Shown piece by piece: positions 1 through 10,700 of a stretch of 64,000 bases of DNA. Every line of letters begins with the position of its first letter. The stretch's first letter is position 1. The notes below the pieces were generated by a model. That model worked only from the letters and a program-made list of their open reading frames with translations. It searched no databases and was not told the origin of the DNA. A program made the translations under genes and the position numbers. Origin of the DNA: Prosthecobacter algae (GTDB lineage Bacteria > Verrucomicrobiota > Verrucomicrobiia > Verrucomicrobiales > Verrucomicrobiaceae); the NCBI RefSeq assembly GCF_039542385.1, contig NZ_BAABIA010000006.1:62001-126000 (forward strand), given 5' to 3'.

Positions 1-3000
1 TTTCCGTGAAGCTGAACGAGGCATCAGCCGCACCATCGGGCAGCAGACGCAGCAGCCCGAAAGGAGATGCATTGCGAGCAACAAGAATGCGGCCCAAAGC
101 ATCCACCGCCGTGGTAGCGATCGGGCCAGCTGGCAAGGCCGGAGCAAAGGTATTGTCAAGCGTGCCATCAGCATTCAGACGAATGAGGCTCGGGATCGTC
201 GTGGTCGCACCGGATGGACCGTAGCTGTTGAAGTTGCCCGCCACCAGAATCTTCCCATTCGGCAGCAACTGCATCGCATTCACATCGTCGCTCAATTCGA
301 GTTTGAACGTGGTGTCCAGACTGCCGTCCGGATTCAGGCGGACGAGGTAGTTGTAGCCGAAGTTGCCGCCGTACCCCCCGAAACTACCCGCCACATAGAT
401 ACGACCCAGGCCATCGGCAATCACCGCCACAGGCGCGCTGGAAGGTCCAACCGGCAAGAAAGAGGTATCCAGAGAGAGATCTGCATTTAGACGGGACAGG
501 CGCGTGCGCCCAGCGCCCTCGACGGTGGCGACACTGGTGAAATTGCCAAACACCAGAATCTTGCCATCGGGCTGGCGGAAGAATCCGTTCACGCTGGAAT
601 TGCTGCCGCTGAAATTGCCTGCAGCAGGTCCTGTGGCACGACCCTCCGCATCAATCACGACCAATTGATTCCCAACATTTGTGGGGCCGCCATTGAGAGG
701 ATTCCCGGCGATGCTACCTCGGGCACCGATGAGCGTGCGCCCATCGGGAAGATGCAGAAAGGCATTCACATAATTGCTCGAGTTTGTACTCGTCGTGCCC
801 AGTGCCACCAGTGCAGGATCGCGGTCGGCTGCCACCTGGTTCACCGCCACAGAGGTGGGGGTGGTGCTGGCCGTGCCTTGGCTATTTGTCACGGTAAGTG
901 TGTAAAGGCCATCGTCGGCATTGTTCACCCCAGCGATCACCAGGGTGGCCGTATTGGCTCCCGAATAACGTCCGCCATTCTGGATCAAGACGCCATCGCG
1001 CCGCCATTCATAGGAAGCCGGAGTCGCTGCCAAAACCTCAGCGGACAACGTCAGCGTTGCCCCTCGTTCTGGCGTTGCATTGGCGGGGCTGCTGACCACC
1101 ACAGGAGCATAAAGCACATTCAGCTTTGCGGGAGTGCTAGTGACGGTGTTCGTCGGTGTCCCGCCAGTCACCTCCACGGTGTAAAAGTCATCATCTGCCA
1201 CACCGGCGTTGGTGATGGTGAGGATGGCCGTCGTAACGCCCGAGATGCGTCCACCATCCGCCAGCGGCACTCCGTTCTTCAACCACTGGTAGGTGAGACT
1301 GGTCCCTATCGCACCCACACTCATCTGGGCCGTGGTGCCGCCGTTGACACCCACCTTGGCGGGTTGATTGACAATAGCAGGATCTGTAGGATCTCCCTCC
1401 AGTCGCACCACACCGCCCGTCGTCACGCCATTGAAAGCCGTGAATTCTCCGGCGATCCAGATGGAGCCATCTGGGCCATGTGTCACCACCCTCACATCTG
1501 CATTCGGCCCCGTGCCTACAGTGAAGGAGGCATCGCCATCATTGGACCCCGGCGAAGGCAGCGGATTGCTGGCCTTGATCCGGTAAACCGAGCCGCTGCC
1601 ACCGATGCTGGCTCGAATCACCATCACCTTGCCATTCGGTGCCTGAGAGAGTTCATAAACCTGGTTACCAGAACCGAGGTTGGACACCACAGCGCCCGTG
1701 TTACTGATCTCAGCAAACACCAGGCTTCCCAAGGAACCCGCCGCGAAGATTCGGCCATCTTTCAGCACCAGCAGATCATTGTAAGTGGAGCTACCGGAGG
1801 CCCCGGAAAGGGTAAAGGTGGTGTCCAGTGTTCCATTCGTGTTAAGCCGCCCAAAACGGCTGACCGTAGAACCCGCAAGCTGGCTAAACAACCCACTAAC
1901 CAAAAGCTTATCATCATTCTGCACGGCAATGTTGGTCACCTGCTGGTTCACTGCCGGTGCAAAAGCGGCATCCAGCACCCCGGCTGAACTGAAGCGGGAA
2001 ATCTGCCCAGTAGGACTCGTAAACATCCCCACATACACACGTCCGGCGGAGTCCAGGGCGATGTCATTCACCTGGCCTGCACTGAGGTTGCTGCCCACAT
2101 TCGTGTTAAAATTCGTGTCCAGAGTCAGGTCGGCATTCAGCCGCATCAAGCGCGTGGCTGGACTGGTAAAACTGCCTCCCACCAGGATCTTCCCGTCCGG
2201 CTGCCTCAGCAGCGCAAGGACACTGTTGTTCAGAGTCAGAGGAAATGCTGTGTCCGTCGAGCCATCAGGACGAATGCGGATGAGGTAGGGTTTGTTGATA
2301 TTGGTCCCCACATTCGCACTGAAGCCGCCGCCGATGAGCACGCCGCCATCGTCCGTGGCCACGATGGCCTGGGGAGCGCCACTGGTGAAGGAAGGCCGCC
2401 CCGCAGTGGCCTGCCCAGCGAAGATGCCGCCCGACCGCGCTGTCACGATGACTTGCGCGGCCGCGCTGCTGAAGCTGCCCGCTGCATTCGTGGCCACCAG
2501 CACATACAGCCCGGCCTGGGCCTGGGTGAGGGCCGCGATGTTCAGATTCGTCCCCGTCGCACCTGTCACAGGCGCGCCATTAAGATACCATTGATAGCTG
2601 ATCGGCGTCGGGCTCGTCGCTGCAGCCGTCAGGGTCAGGGCTTCACCGACCAGCCGCGCTGTATTGGCCGCAGGCTGGACGGTGAAGGTCACCGGAGTGT
2701 CAGAATCCAGCAGCGTCACGATAGCATCCGCACCGGTGGTCACCGGCCCCTGCGGATCGCTGAGGAGCACACGGAAGCTTTCGGTGGACTCCTGCGTGCC
2801 ATCCGCCAACAGCGTGAGCGTGATGAACTTGCTTTCGGAATCTCCAGGTGCCCAGCTCAGGGTACCTGTCGCTGCTGTGTAATCCGTGCCCGCCGTCGCT
2901 GTCGTGCCAGTGAGCGCATCTGCCGTGGTCCATTGCACAGAAAGCGGGTTCAGGACGGAGCCATACCGCCTAACCAACAGCGTAATCGTTCGTGCAGCCT

Positions 3001-6000
3001 CCGTGTAGGTCACACGCGCGGGCTCAAAGCCCACGGTTCCCACCTGAGAATTCCCCAAAAGCACAGCGGCATAATTTTTCGTCACACCGTTCACCAAAGT
3101 AAAATTACCCGCAATGAACACATCGCGTGAAGGCGTGAAATGCAGGCTGTTCACGCTGCCATTCGTGCCCCCGCCCACAACAAAGGAGGAATCAATGCTG
3201 CCATCCAGTTTCAAGCGGGCCACGCCCCGAAGATTGCTGCCACCGATGGTCAAAAACTCTCCGGCGATTACCAGCTTGCCATCCTGGTCAAGGATTCCTG
3301 AAACCTTGCCTTCTGTGTTATTGAATGGACTGACGAAAGAGCTGTCCGCAGTACCCGCTGCATCCAGCACCGCCATGCGCGGGCCTGGATTGTGGGCACC
3401 ATTGAGTCCAGAGAAACGCCCACCAATCGCGATCTTCTGGCCGAAGGCATACAGACCGATGGTCTCGATTTCTCCACCGATGGCGGAGACTGGCGAAAAG
3501 CTGGAATCTACCGTGCCATTGGCATTCAGGCGGGAGAGGTTGTAGGTGAAGCCCTGGCCATTTCGCCCAATCATGTGGGCCACCAGGATCTTGCCGGAAA
3601 TCCCCTGCTCCACCACGGCATCTACCTTGCCCTGGAGGTCGCTGCCCAGAGTCACTGGGGCGGTGAAACTGCTATCCAGCGTGCCATTGGCCAAGTAGCG
3701 GCGAAGCCCGCCGCCGGAACCAAAACCGACATAAAACGTGCCATCGGCCCCCGGGGCAATTGTCTCCACATACAGGTTATTTCCCGCAGGCAGCGAGGGC
3801 GTGTAAGTCGTGTCCAAAGCACCATTGGCTTGGAATCGCGCCAAGTCGGGACGACTCACCGCCGAACCTCCAGCAGGGCTGGTGACAGTGTCAAAGAAAC
3901 CGCCCGCCAAAATGCTGCCGTCTTGCAGCACATGCAGCGCAGAGACCCCATTGTCGAAGGTGGACTCGGTAAAGGAGGTATCCACTGTGCCATTGGCTAA
4001 TAAACGCTGGAGCGTCCGCACGGATGGTGCCCCATTCTGGGTGGTAACCACGATCCAACGGCCCTGGAGATCTGGGGCAGCCGCTGAAATCGCTCGATTG
4101 TTGCCCAAGCTAGGGGTGAAGGTGGTAACGACCGAACCCGCAGGCGTGAGCACATTCACCGTCGCCGCTGCTGAAGGCACGGACCCGTTTGCACTGGTGA
4201 CCACCACCCGATACTGCCCGGCATGGTTCTGCGGATTCACTTGGCTGATCTGCAAGTTTCGGAACGTCGCCCCCGGGATGTTCGCAAAGCCGCTGCCGCT
4301 GTTGTATTGCCATTGGAAAGTCACAGGCACGGTGCTGTTGACCGTGACGCTCAGGTTCAGATTCGCCCCCTGGTTCAAGGTCACGCTGGCTGGGGGTGTG
4401 ACGATTTCAGGCGGTGAATCATCATCCAAAATGGAGACCTGCGTCACCGCCACACTGCCCAGGGTGGCTCCTCCGGTCGGCCCTGTAAGGGTGACCTGAA
4501 AAGTCCTCGTCGCATTGGCCGGCACATTGTCCGTCAAAGGAATGGTGATGCTCTTGGCGCCGCCTTCACCATCGGCCCAGTTCAGGCTGCCGCTGCTGCT
4601 GGTGTAGTGGGTTCCGGCCACCGCATTGCCACCGCCCGTGGCGTAGTTCACACTCACAGCCCCGGCGATGCCTGCCGTGCGGGCCACCTGTACCGTCACA
4701 CTGCCGCCGTCTTCCAAGGCGGAGTAAACAGGGCTGCTGAATTTCAGTGTGCCCGCTCCTGTTGTGCCATCGCCCTCGAAGGCCACCAGATTGTTGATTT
4801 CCAGTTCAGGGTCCGTCACGCGGGAAAACCACCCGCCCGCGACGATGCGGCCATCATTCAAGGGCACCGCGCTGTAAATGTGCGTGAGGTAGCTGTTGCG
4901 ATCAGTCGAGTAAGGAGCCGGAGTGAAAGTGGTGTCGCGGGTGCCATCCGGATTCAGGATGACCAGAGAGGCCACCGATGTCTCATTGAAGACATTGAAG
5001 ATGCCCCCGGCCAGGATGCGACCATCCGGCAGCAATTGCAGCAGGCCGCCCACCCAACCATTGGTGCCCTTGCCCAGGTTGGCATTGAAGGCTGCATCCG
5101 GCGCACCGCTGGCAGTCAGTCCCGTGAGGAAGTCCCCATCCGGCTGACCCACAAGAGTGTGGCTTCCACCGATGATCACCTGGCCACTAGGCAGTGCCAG
5201 CACCCGGTTTACCCGGCCATACTCGTTTGCAAAAGGCACATAAAAGGAGGTATCCTCCTGCCCTCCTGGTAGGAGCCGAAAAACATATGGGTAACCGCCA
5301 AAATTGCCCGCGCTACCGGACACATAAATCCGGCCATCCTGGGCGAGGCTGATGCAGTCCACCACTCGGGAGCTCCCCGCCATGGCGCTGGAGTCAAAGG
5401 TCAGGTCCTGCACGCCCGTCTGGGCATCCACCCGAATGAGGTTGGCCCGGCCTCCGGCGGCAAAAGCCCCTCCGATAAGTAGGCCACCATTCTTGTCCAA
5501 AGCCAGGCTCTGCACATAACGGCCAGCCCCATTCGATGCCAGCGTGGGCGGCACAAACGTTGGGTCCAGCGTGCCATCGGCATTCACCTTCGCCACCAAG
5601 GCCCGTACGGTGCTAGCCGGGCCATAATTTTCAAATACACCGCCGATGAAAAAGGAGCCGTCCGCATTCACCAGGATGGCATTCACTTCCGAAACCTGGC
5701 CCATCACCGTCGTGTGCGGTCCCTGGGTAAAGGCCCCATTCGGCGCAAAAGATGGATCCAGGCTACCGTCTGGCAGGAGCCGCTTCAGGGCCGTCAGCTC
5801 TCCTAGATTGTTGTGCCTGCCCATGCCTCCCCCACCTCCCACCAGGATGGCACCGCTGGGCTGTATTCCCAACGCCTGCACTGCCCCTGTCGGCCCTTGA
5901 TCGGGATAGGTAGGCCCTGTGATGCCCAGACCGACTCCATTCAGGAAAACAGGGTCCAAATCTGCCGGCGCGGCCATGGCCGTCGTAAGAAGAGAAAACC

Positions 6001-6040
6001 CGAGGCAAGAAATAGTGCTAAATGCACGGATTAGGTTCAT
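1..6040 (-). CDS. Giant exported delta-60/Calx-beta/Ig-like repeat protein (C-terminus beyond window)
   Basis: An uninterrupted minus-strand frame opens with ATG at 6038-6040 and stays open to base 1, so at least 2,013 residues are present and the C-terminus is missing. Residues 1-24 form a signal peptide (MNLIRAFSTISC start, cleavage near AMA-AP). Repeats of the delta-60 type (DGSLDPSFAP, DGTLDPTFVP, NGTVDTSFTE) occupy about residues 30-420, 640-1000, 1205-1550 and 1735-2010. Calx-beta-like stretches lie near 430-540 and 1000-1113. Ig-like domains with the YQW...NG signature lie near 545-635, 1117-1205, 1555-1640 and 1640-1730. Delta-60 repeats are thought to fold as beta-propellers; Calx-beta and Ig folds are common in adhesins. 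A surface or secreted adhesive role is inferred. No catalytic motif was seen. It is divergent from the M48 protease gene at 6214. Confidence 0.88.
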   Translation of the reverse strand, partial: MNLIRAFSTISCLGFSLLTTAMAAPADLDPVFLNGVGLGITGPTYPDQGPTGAVQALGIQPSGAILVGGGGGMGRHNNLGELTALKRLLPDGSLDPSFAPNGAFTQGPHTTVMGQVSEVNAILVNADGSFFIGGVFENYGPASTVRALVAKVNADGTLDPTFVPPTLASNGAGRYVQSLALDKNGGLLIGGAFAAGGRANLIRVDAQTGVQDLTFDSSAMAGSSRVVDCISLAQDGRIYVSGSAGNFGGYPYVFRLLPGGQEDTSFYVPFANEYGRVNRVLALPSGQVIIGGSHTLVGQPDGDFLTGLTASGAPDAAFNANLGKGTNGWVGGLLQLLPDGRILAGGIFNVFNETSVASLVILNPDGTRDTTFTPAPYSTDRNSYLTHIYSAVPLNDGRIVAGGWFSRVTDPELEINNLVAFEGDGTTGAGTLKFSSPVYSALEDGGSVTVQVARTAGIAGAVSVNYATGGGNAVAGTHYTSSSGSLNWADGEGGAKSITIPLTDNVPANATRTFQVTLTGPTGGATLGSVAVTQVSILDDDSPPEIVTPPASVTLNQGANLNLSVTVNSTVPVTFQWQYNSGSGFANIPGATFRNLQISQVNPQNHAGQYRVVVTSANGSVPSAAATVNVLTPAGSVVTTFTPSLGNNRAISAAAPDLQGRWIVVTTQNGAPSVRTLQRLLANGTVDTSFTESTFDNGVSALHVLQDGSILAGGFFDTVTSPAGGSAVSRPDLARFQANGALDTTYTPSLPAGNNLYVETIAPGADGTFYVGFGSGGGLRRYLANGTLDSSFTAPVTLGSDLQGKVDAVVEQGISGKILVAHMIGRNGQGFTYNLSRLNANGTVDSSFSPVSAIGGEIETIGLYAFGQKIAIGGRFSGLNGAHNPGPRMAVLDAAGTADSSFVSPFNNTEGKVSGILDQDGKLVIAGEFLTIGGSNLRGVARLKLDGSIDSSFVVGGGTNGSVNSLHFTPSRDVFIAGNFTLVNGVTKNYAAVLLGNSQVGTVGFEPARVTYTEAARTITLLVRRYGSVLNPLSVQWTTADALTGTTATAGTDYTAATGTLSWAPGDSESKFITLTLLADGTQESTESFRVLLSDPQGPVTTGADAIVTLLDSDTPVTFTVQPAANTARLVGEALTLTAAATSPTPISYQWYLNGAPVTGATGTNLNIAALTQAQAGLYVLVATNAAGSFSSAAAQVIVTARSGGIFAGQATAGRPSFTSGAPQAIVATDDGGVLIGGGFSANVGTNINKPYLIRIRPDGSTDTAFPLTLNNSVLALLRQPDGKILVGGSFTSPATRLMRLNADLTLDTNFNTNVGSNLSAGQVNDIALDSAGRVYVGMFTSPTGQISRFSSAGVLDAAFAPAVNQQVTNIAVQNDDKLLVSGLFSQLAGSTVSRFGRLNTNGTLDTTFTLSGASGSSTYNDLLVLKDGRIFAAGSLGSLVFAEISNTGAVVSNLGSGNQVYELSQAPNGKVMVIRASIGGSGSVYRIKASNPLPSPGSNDGDASFTVGTGPNADVRVVTHGPDGSIWIAGEFTAFNGVTTGGVVRLEGDPTDPAIVNQPAKVGVNGGTTAQMSVGAIGTSLTYQWLKNGVPLADGGRISGVTTAILTITNAGVADDDFYTVEVTGGTPTNTVTSTPAKLNVLYAPVVVSSPANATPERGATLTLSAEVLAATPASYEWRRDGVLIQNGGRYSGANTATLVIAGVNNADDGLYTLTVTNSQGTASTTPTSVAVNQVAADRDPALVALGTTSTNSSNYVNAFLHLPDGRTLIGARGSIAGNPLNGGPTNVGNQLVVIDAEGRATGPAAGNFSGSNSSVNGFFRQPDGKILVFGNFTSVATVEGAGRTRLSRLNADLSLDTSFLPVGPSSAPVAVIADGLGRIYVAGSFGGYGGNFGYNYLVRLNPDGSLDTTFKLELSDDVNAMQLLPNGKILVAGNFNSYGPSGATTTIPSLIRLNADGTLDNTFAPALPAGPIATTAVDALGRILVARNASPFGLLRLLPDGAADASFSFTE

Positions 6041-6072
6041 AGGCAATGCAAATTGAGGTCTGCTATATCGTA

Positions 6073-6116
6073 GTAACTCCTTTTGCAACGGGGAGTTACC
6101 TTTAGTCTTACTAAAG
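6073..6116. promoter_or_regulatory. Two adjacent inverted repeats upstream of the giant delta-60 gene
   Basis: GTAACTCC at 6073-6080 pairs with GGAGTTAC at 6092-6099 across an 11-base loop. Immediately after it, CTTTAGT at 6100-6106 pairs with ACTAAAG at 6110-6116 across three bases. Both lie between two divergent genes, 33-76 bases upstream of the minus-strand start. They could be operators or hairpins in the 5' leader of the giant gene. A shorter palindrome, GTCACAGTGAC, follows at 6125-6135. No convincing sigma-70 promoter was found beside them. Confidence 0.4.
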
Positions 6117-6213
6117 AGCCAGATGTCACAGTGACTTCATACTCGCGCCATCTGCCAGTGAAGACCTGCGGTCGACAGATACTCCTCCCGTGACAGTGGC
6201 TAAGTAAACGTCT

Positions 6214-7077
6214 ATGATCCGGTTCATGGGACGTTTTTTTACCCGCTTTTTTCGCAACATGGCCCCTTCGTTTGATGGTGATGGGCGGCGTGGCATCGGC
6301 TGCCATCCACGCATCATCCTCGCCCTTCTCATCATGGGCGGTACCCTGGCTTATCACTACCTGGGCACCACCGAATACGAAAACGAATTCACTGGCCGTA
6401 CCCAGCGCCTAGCCTTTGCCACAGCCGAAGAAGAAATCGCCCTGGGACTGCAATCCGCCCCGCTGATGATCCGGCAGATGGGCGGCCAGTCACGCGACAT
6501 GCAGGCCCAGGCCCTGGTGGACCGCGTGGGGGCCAAGCTGGTGCAGAGCACGCTCGCAAGACAGACCCCATACCGCTTTGAATTTCACCTCCTCGCGGAC
6601 CGTGAAACCGTCAATGCCTTTGCCCTCCCCGGTGGCCAAATCTTCATCACGGAAGCCTTGTTCCGCTTGTTTAAAAATGAGGACCAGCTCGCCGGAGTCC
6701 TGGGCCATGAGATCGGCCATGTTGTGGGCCGCCATTCCAATGAGCAGATGGCCACCAGCAAACTCTGGCAGGGACTGGCCCAGGGAGCTGGCGTACTGCT
6801 TTCCGATGGGCAAGGCAACACGGGGGCGCAGATCGCAGGCATGGTCGCCAACATGCGTGTCATGAAATACGGCCGTGATGATGAACTGGAGTCCGACTCC
6901 CTTGGCGTGCGTTTTCTCATCGAAGCCGGGTACAATCCAGAGGCCATGATCGGCGTGATGGAGATCCTGGCCAAGTCGTCCAAAGGCAGCAGCCAACCTG
7001 AATTCATGAGTACCCACCCGGCCCCGGAAAACCGCGTGGAACGCATCCGCGAGGCCATCGCCAAATACCGCAAGTGA
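6214..7077 (+). CDS. M48-family membrane-anchored zinc metalloprotease
   Basis: This 287-residue protein has one N-terminal membrane segment at about residues 33-51 (IILALLIMGGTLAYHYL) and then a soluble peptidase domain, so the catalytic part probably faces the periplasm. The zinc-binding HEIGH motif is at 165-169. The third ligand is probably E224 in the ExxxD pattern ELESD (224-228). The end of the domain carries STHPAPENRVERI, typical of M48 proteins of the BepA/Oma1/LoiP type, which do quality control of envelope proteins. Its substrate cannot be read from the sequence. A second in-frame ATG at 6226 (MGRFFTRFF) is a possible true start. The DJ-1 gene follows after 55 bases and may be cotranscribed. 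Confidence 0.88.
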   Translation: MIRFMGRFFTRFFRNMAPSFDGDGRRGIGCHPRIILALLIMGGTLAYHYLGTTEYENEFTGRTQRLAFATAEEEIALGLQSAPLMIRQMGGQSRDMQAQALVDRVGAKLVQSTLARQTPYRFEFHLLADRETVNAFALPGGQIFITEALFRLFKNEDQLAGVLGHEIGHVVGRHSNEQMATSKLWQGLAQGAGVLLSDGQGNTGAQIAGMVANMRVMKYGRDDELESDSLGVRFLIEAGYNPEAMIGVMEILAKSSKGSSQPEFMSTHPAPENRVERIREAIAKYRK

Positions 7078-7132
7078 AGCCCGGCCCCTGCCCCCTGTCG
7101 TAGCTTTCTCAATCCTCCCTTACCACTGCCTC

Positions 7133-7675
7133 ATGTCCAAGCGCGTCCTCTGCCTGTTGGCCGACGGTTTTGAAGAAATCGAAACCATCACTCCTGTGGA
7201 CCTCCTGCGCCGCGCCGGGGCGGAGGTCGTCATGGCGGCCCTGGGCGAGAGCATGCACGTCACAGGTCGCAGCGGCATCGTGATCCATGCGGATGCCCTT
7301 CTGGCCAACCTGGAGGCAGACTCCTTTGATCTTCTTTTCATCCCCGGTGGTCCTGCCGTGAAAAGCCTGCGCGCAGACGGTCGTCCGGCAGCGCTAGCCC
7401 GGCATTTCCTCACCGCCGGGAAAACCGTGGCCGCCATCTGTGCCGCCCCGCTGGTCTTGCACGATGCTGGCCTCCTGGAAGGACGCCGCTACACCGCCCA
7501 CGACTCTACCTATGCTGAGCTGACACGGGCGGAGCCTGCCCAGGCCGTGATCGAGGATGGCCAGATCATCACCTCACGCGGCGCAGGCACCGCCCTTCCT
7601 TTCGGCCTCAGTCTGATCACCCGCCTCTACGATGAAGCCACAGCCGCCCAAGTGGCTGCGGCGGTGATGGCCTAA
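7133..7675 (+). CDS. DJ-1/PfpI family protein (YajL/ThiJ-like)
   Basis: This 180-residue, single-domain cytoplasmic protein has the DJ-1/PfpI fold markers. The nucleophile-elbow motif AAICAAP places the reactive cysteine at C103. The acidic partner residue lies in DGFEEIE at the N-terminus (E15). IPGG at 70-73 supplies the oxyanion-side loop. Length matches DJ-1/YajL, about 180-196 residues. Family members act as stress chaperones, glyoxalases or proposed protein deglycases; which applies here cannot be told from sequence. It follows the M48 protease by 55 bases on the same strand, so a shared protein-damage role is possible but inferred. Confidence 0.88.
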   Translation: MSKRVLCLLADGFEEIETITPVDLLRRAGAEVVMAALGESMHVTGRSGIVIHADALLANLEADSFDLLFIPGGPAVKSLRADGRPAALARHFLTAGKTVAAICAAPLVLHDAGLLEGRRYTAHDSTYAELTRAEPAQAVIEDGQIITSRGAGTALPFGLSLITRLYDEATAAQVAAAVMA

Positions 7676-7709
7676 CTATTTTTGCATCGGGTCAGAAATT
7701 CAACCCGAA

Positions 7710-7732
7710 GGGAACCCGTTTGCACGGGTCCC
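7710..7732. terminator. Hairpin between two convergent genes, possible terminator
   Basis: GGGAACCCG at 7710-7718 pairs, with one bulge, with CGGGTCCC at 7725-7732 across a six-base loop. It lies in the 88-base gap between the DJ-1 gene (+) and the giant repeat gene (-). Neither side has a clear T-tract, so terminator function is uncertain. Confidence 0.3.
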
Positions 7733-7763
7733 TCCACTCGCATCCACAAACCCCCGGCCCGGA

Positions 7764-10700
7764 TCAACGACGGCGGCGGAAGTGCAGTCCCAGAAGTCCG
7801 ATGAAGAGCAGCAGCAGGCGGCTGGGTTCTGGCACGACCACGATCAGGCCGTGGCTGTTAAACAGCCCCGTATCCCAGCTCAGACTGCCAGTGAGCGTTG
7901 GCAGGTTGAAAGTTGGCGTACCCGTGGCTGCAGCCGTGCCCAGGCTGGTCCAGTCCAGGATCTGGAAGACATGCCCGTAGTCCGGCACAAAGCCGTTCAG
8001 GAAGATGTTGGATACCTGAATCGTCGTCAGCAGGCTCGGGGCGCTCGGATCATTGATGTTGAGCTGGTCATGCTGGGTCGTTCCCGGTTCATAGTTCGTC
8101 CAGGAGGCCGGGACACTGAAGCCGGAAGGATTAGCCTGATATGCCAGCACATTGGCCAGATCGAGTGTCGTCGCCCCGCCAAGCTGGAACAGCAGGATGG
8201 ATTCCGAAGTGGAACTGAGGCTGCCAATGTTCAACTGGCCGAGAGTGCTGACACCGCTGCTGTTCACGGAGCCAGGGGCGATGATGCCACTGTTGGCCAC
8301 CAGGCCAGAGATGCGGCCCGTGCCAGCCAGGGTGCTGCCAATGCCGACAGTCACCGTGCCGGTACCAGTGCCGGAACCCGTGAGGTTGTTCACCACCAGC
8401 GTGCCTGCGCTGACCATGCTGCCGCCTACGTAAGTGTTGGCGTTGGTGAGGAACAAGGTGCCTGTGCCCGTTTTGGTCAGCACCGCGCAATCGGTTCCAG
8501 AGATGATGCCGGAGGCCGTGAGCTGGTTCGGAGAAACCACCTCCAGGCTGCCGCCCGAGCCTCCCAGGGAAATGCTGCGGTTCACACCCAGGTCCACCGT
8601 GGCCCCGGTGCTGCGCAGCACGCCGCCATTGTTGAGCGCGAGGGTGTTCGTCACCGAGCCATCGCCCAGATTCGTTGCACTGGCGATGCTGATGCGGCCC
8701 TGGTTGATCGTGGTCGCTCCGGCATACGTGTTGTCAGCGCGGAGATAAAGAGTGCGCGAGCCTTCCTTGATAATGCCCCCGTTGCGGACAACCGTCTCGA
8801 TCACGGCGTCGTTGCGGAAGTTTGGATCCGTTTGGCTTGTCTCCACCACGATACGACGATCCGCCCCCCCCAGATCAAGGGTGCCGGTGACACTGCGGGT
8901 GCCGGCACTCGCCGTGCCTGTCCCAGTGATCAGGAGCTGGAACTCCGTCGTGCCGCCATCAGTCACGCGGTTGTTGTTCAGGATGATGTCGCCCATCACC
9001 GTCAGCACGCCAGTCGCTCCAGTGGCCACAATGGTGCCCCCGGAGGAGGTGGTTAGGAGAATCAGCCCGCCGATGGTCTCGCTGAAGTTATTCAGGTCAA
9101 AGCGCTGGGAGGTCCCCGTTCCATGGCGGATTTCCACCTTGGCCGTGTCGGCGATCTGGTCGCTGGCCAACAGTCGGACGATTGGAGTGGCCCCGCTGAT
9201 GAGCAGGCCGCCGGTGCCGATGGCATTGCCGCCCGTAACATTCAGTTCTAGAGCGCCTGCGGTAACGGTGAACAGCCCGGTGTGCGTGCTGGCGGTGGTA
9301 CCTGTCAGAGTCAGCGTTCCGGTGCCGAGCTTGCGCAATTCCGCATTGCCTGTGAGCATGAGATTGGTGGCCGTGGCGTTGATGGCATTCAAGTTGATGG
9401 TGCCACCACCCGTCCCCACATTCCACATACGGCTGCCCAGATCCCCTGTGTAACCCGCGCCCAGATTGAGCTGGCCACCAGCAAAATTGATCGCTCCTGT
9501 GCCGAGAGCGGCGATGTTGGAAATCTCAAGGTTCCCCTGGTTCAGGTAAACGCTGGTGAAAGCGTTCAGCACGTTGGTGAGGCGGAGAGTGCCTGCACCC
9601 GATTTCACCAACGGCACAGCCGAAGTCAGCGCCGGATCCAGCGTCACTGTGCCAGTCCCGGTGGTGAAGATGGAGTAATCGCGGCCACCACCTGCGGTGA
9701 GGCCGGAGATGCCGCTGATGCTGTGGTTGCCATTGCCTGCAAACAACAAGGTGCCGCTGGTGACTTCCATCGAGGAGGATGTGCCACTGAGCGCAATGGC
9801 CGTGGCAGAATCAAACACCAGCGCATTGATGGCCGTCGGCGTCGCCACAAGGGTGGAGGAGGCCGTGTAGCGGATGTTGTTATTCAGCGTGCCCGTGATG
9901 GCCGCGGAGTCATTGATGTACTCCGTCGAGGCCAGCGGGCGGAGGCCCAGCGCGGCAGACTCATGAGTCACCAAAGTATTGCCAGCGCCGGAGGCATCCG
10001 AATGGCCGATGATCCAGGGGATGATGGAAATGTTGGACGATGTGATGAGGCCGCCGCCGCCCACTTCATAACCTTCCAGTGTCGCCGTGGCCCCCGTATC
10101 AAAGCGGATGAGGCCGCGCTGGGTGGCCGTGGTGGTGCCCAGCGCCGGTCCGCGAACCAAAAGTGTCGAACGCTGTGTGCCGCGTGTCAGGGTGTCCGCC
10201 ACCAAGTCGGCGATGGTGGAGGTCCCCGTGCCTGTCCCGTTGTTCCCCTGCGAGAGGATGAGGTTATGCCCGTAGCCTAAATTGATGGGGCCGACGTTTT
10301 CCGTGCGAGTAGCATTCTGGTTCTGGTTGTAGCTCCAAAGACCGTTGCGCGGAGACACGGTGACGGTTCCAGCCGTATTGTTCAGCGTGATCGGTGCAGA
10401 ATCACTGAGACGGTTGATGGTGCTTGTCTGATCCTGACGGAAGATGAGTTCAGCTCCGGCATTCACCGTGTAGGAAGTGGCCGAACTCAGGCGACCGGCC
10501 CCTCCCTGAAGATCGATGCGTCCCAGATCCGCCACCACAGCACCTGTGAAGTCGGCGCTCAGGCCGGTGATGGTCAGGTAGTCAATGTTGGTTTTCACCA
10601 GGGTGCCGCTGCCGGAGAAGGCACCGCCAAAGATGAAGTTTTCGTTGGCCGTGCCATCGCCATCGCTCTGATTCAGCGTGAGCTGGGAGCCTGCATTCAG

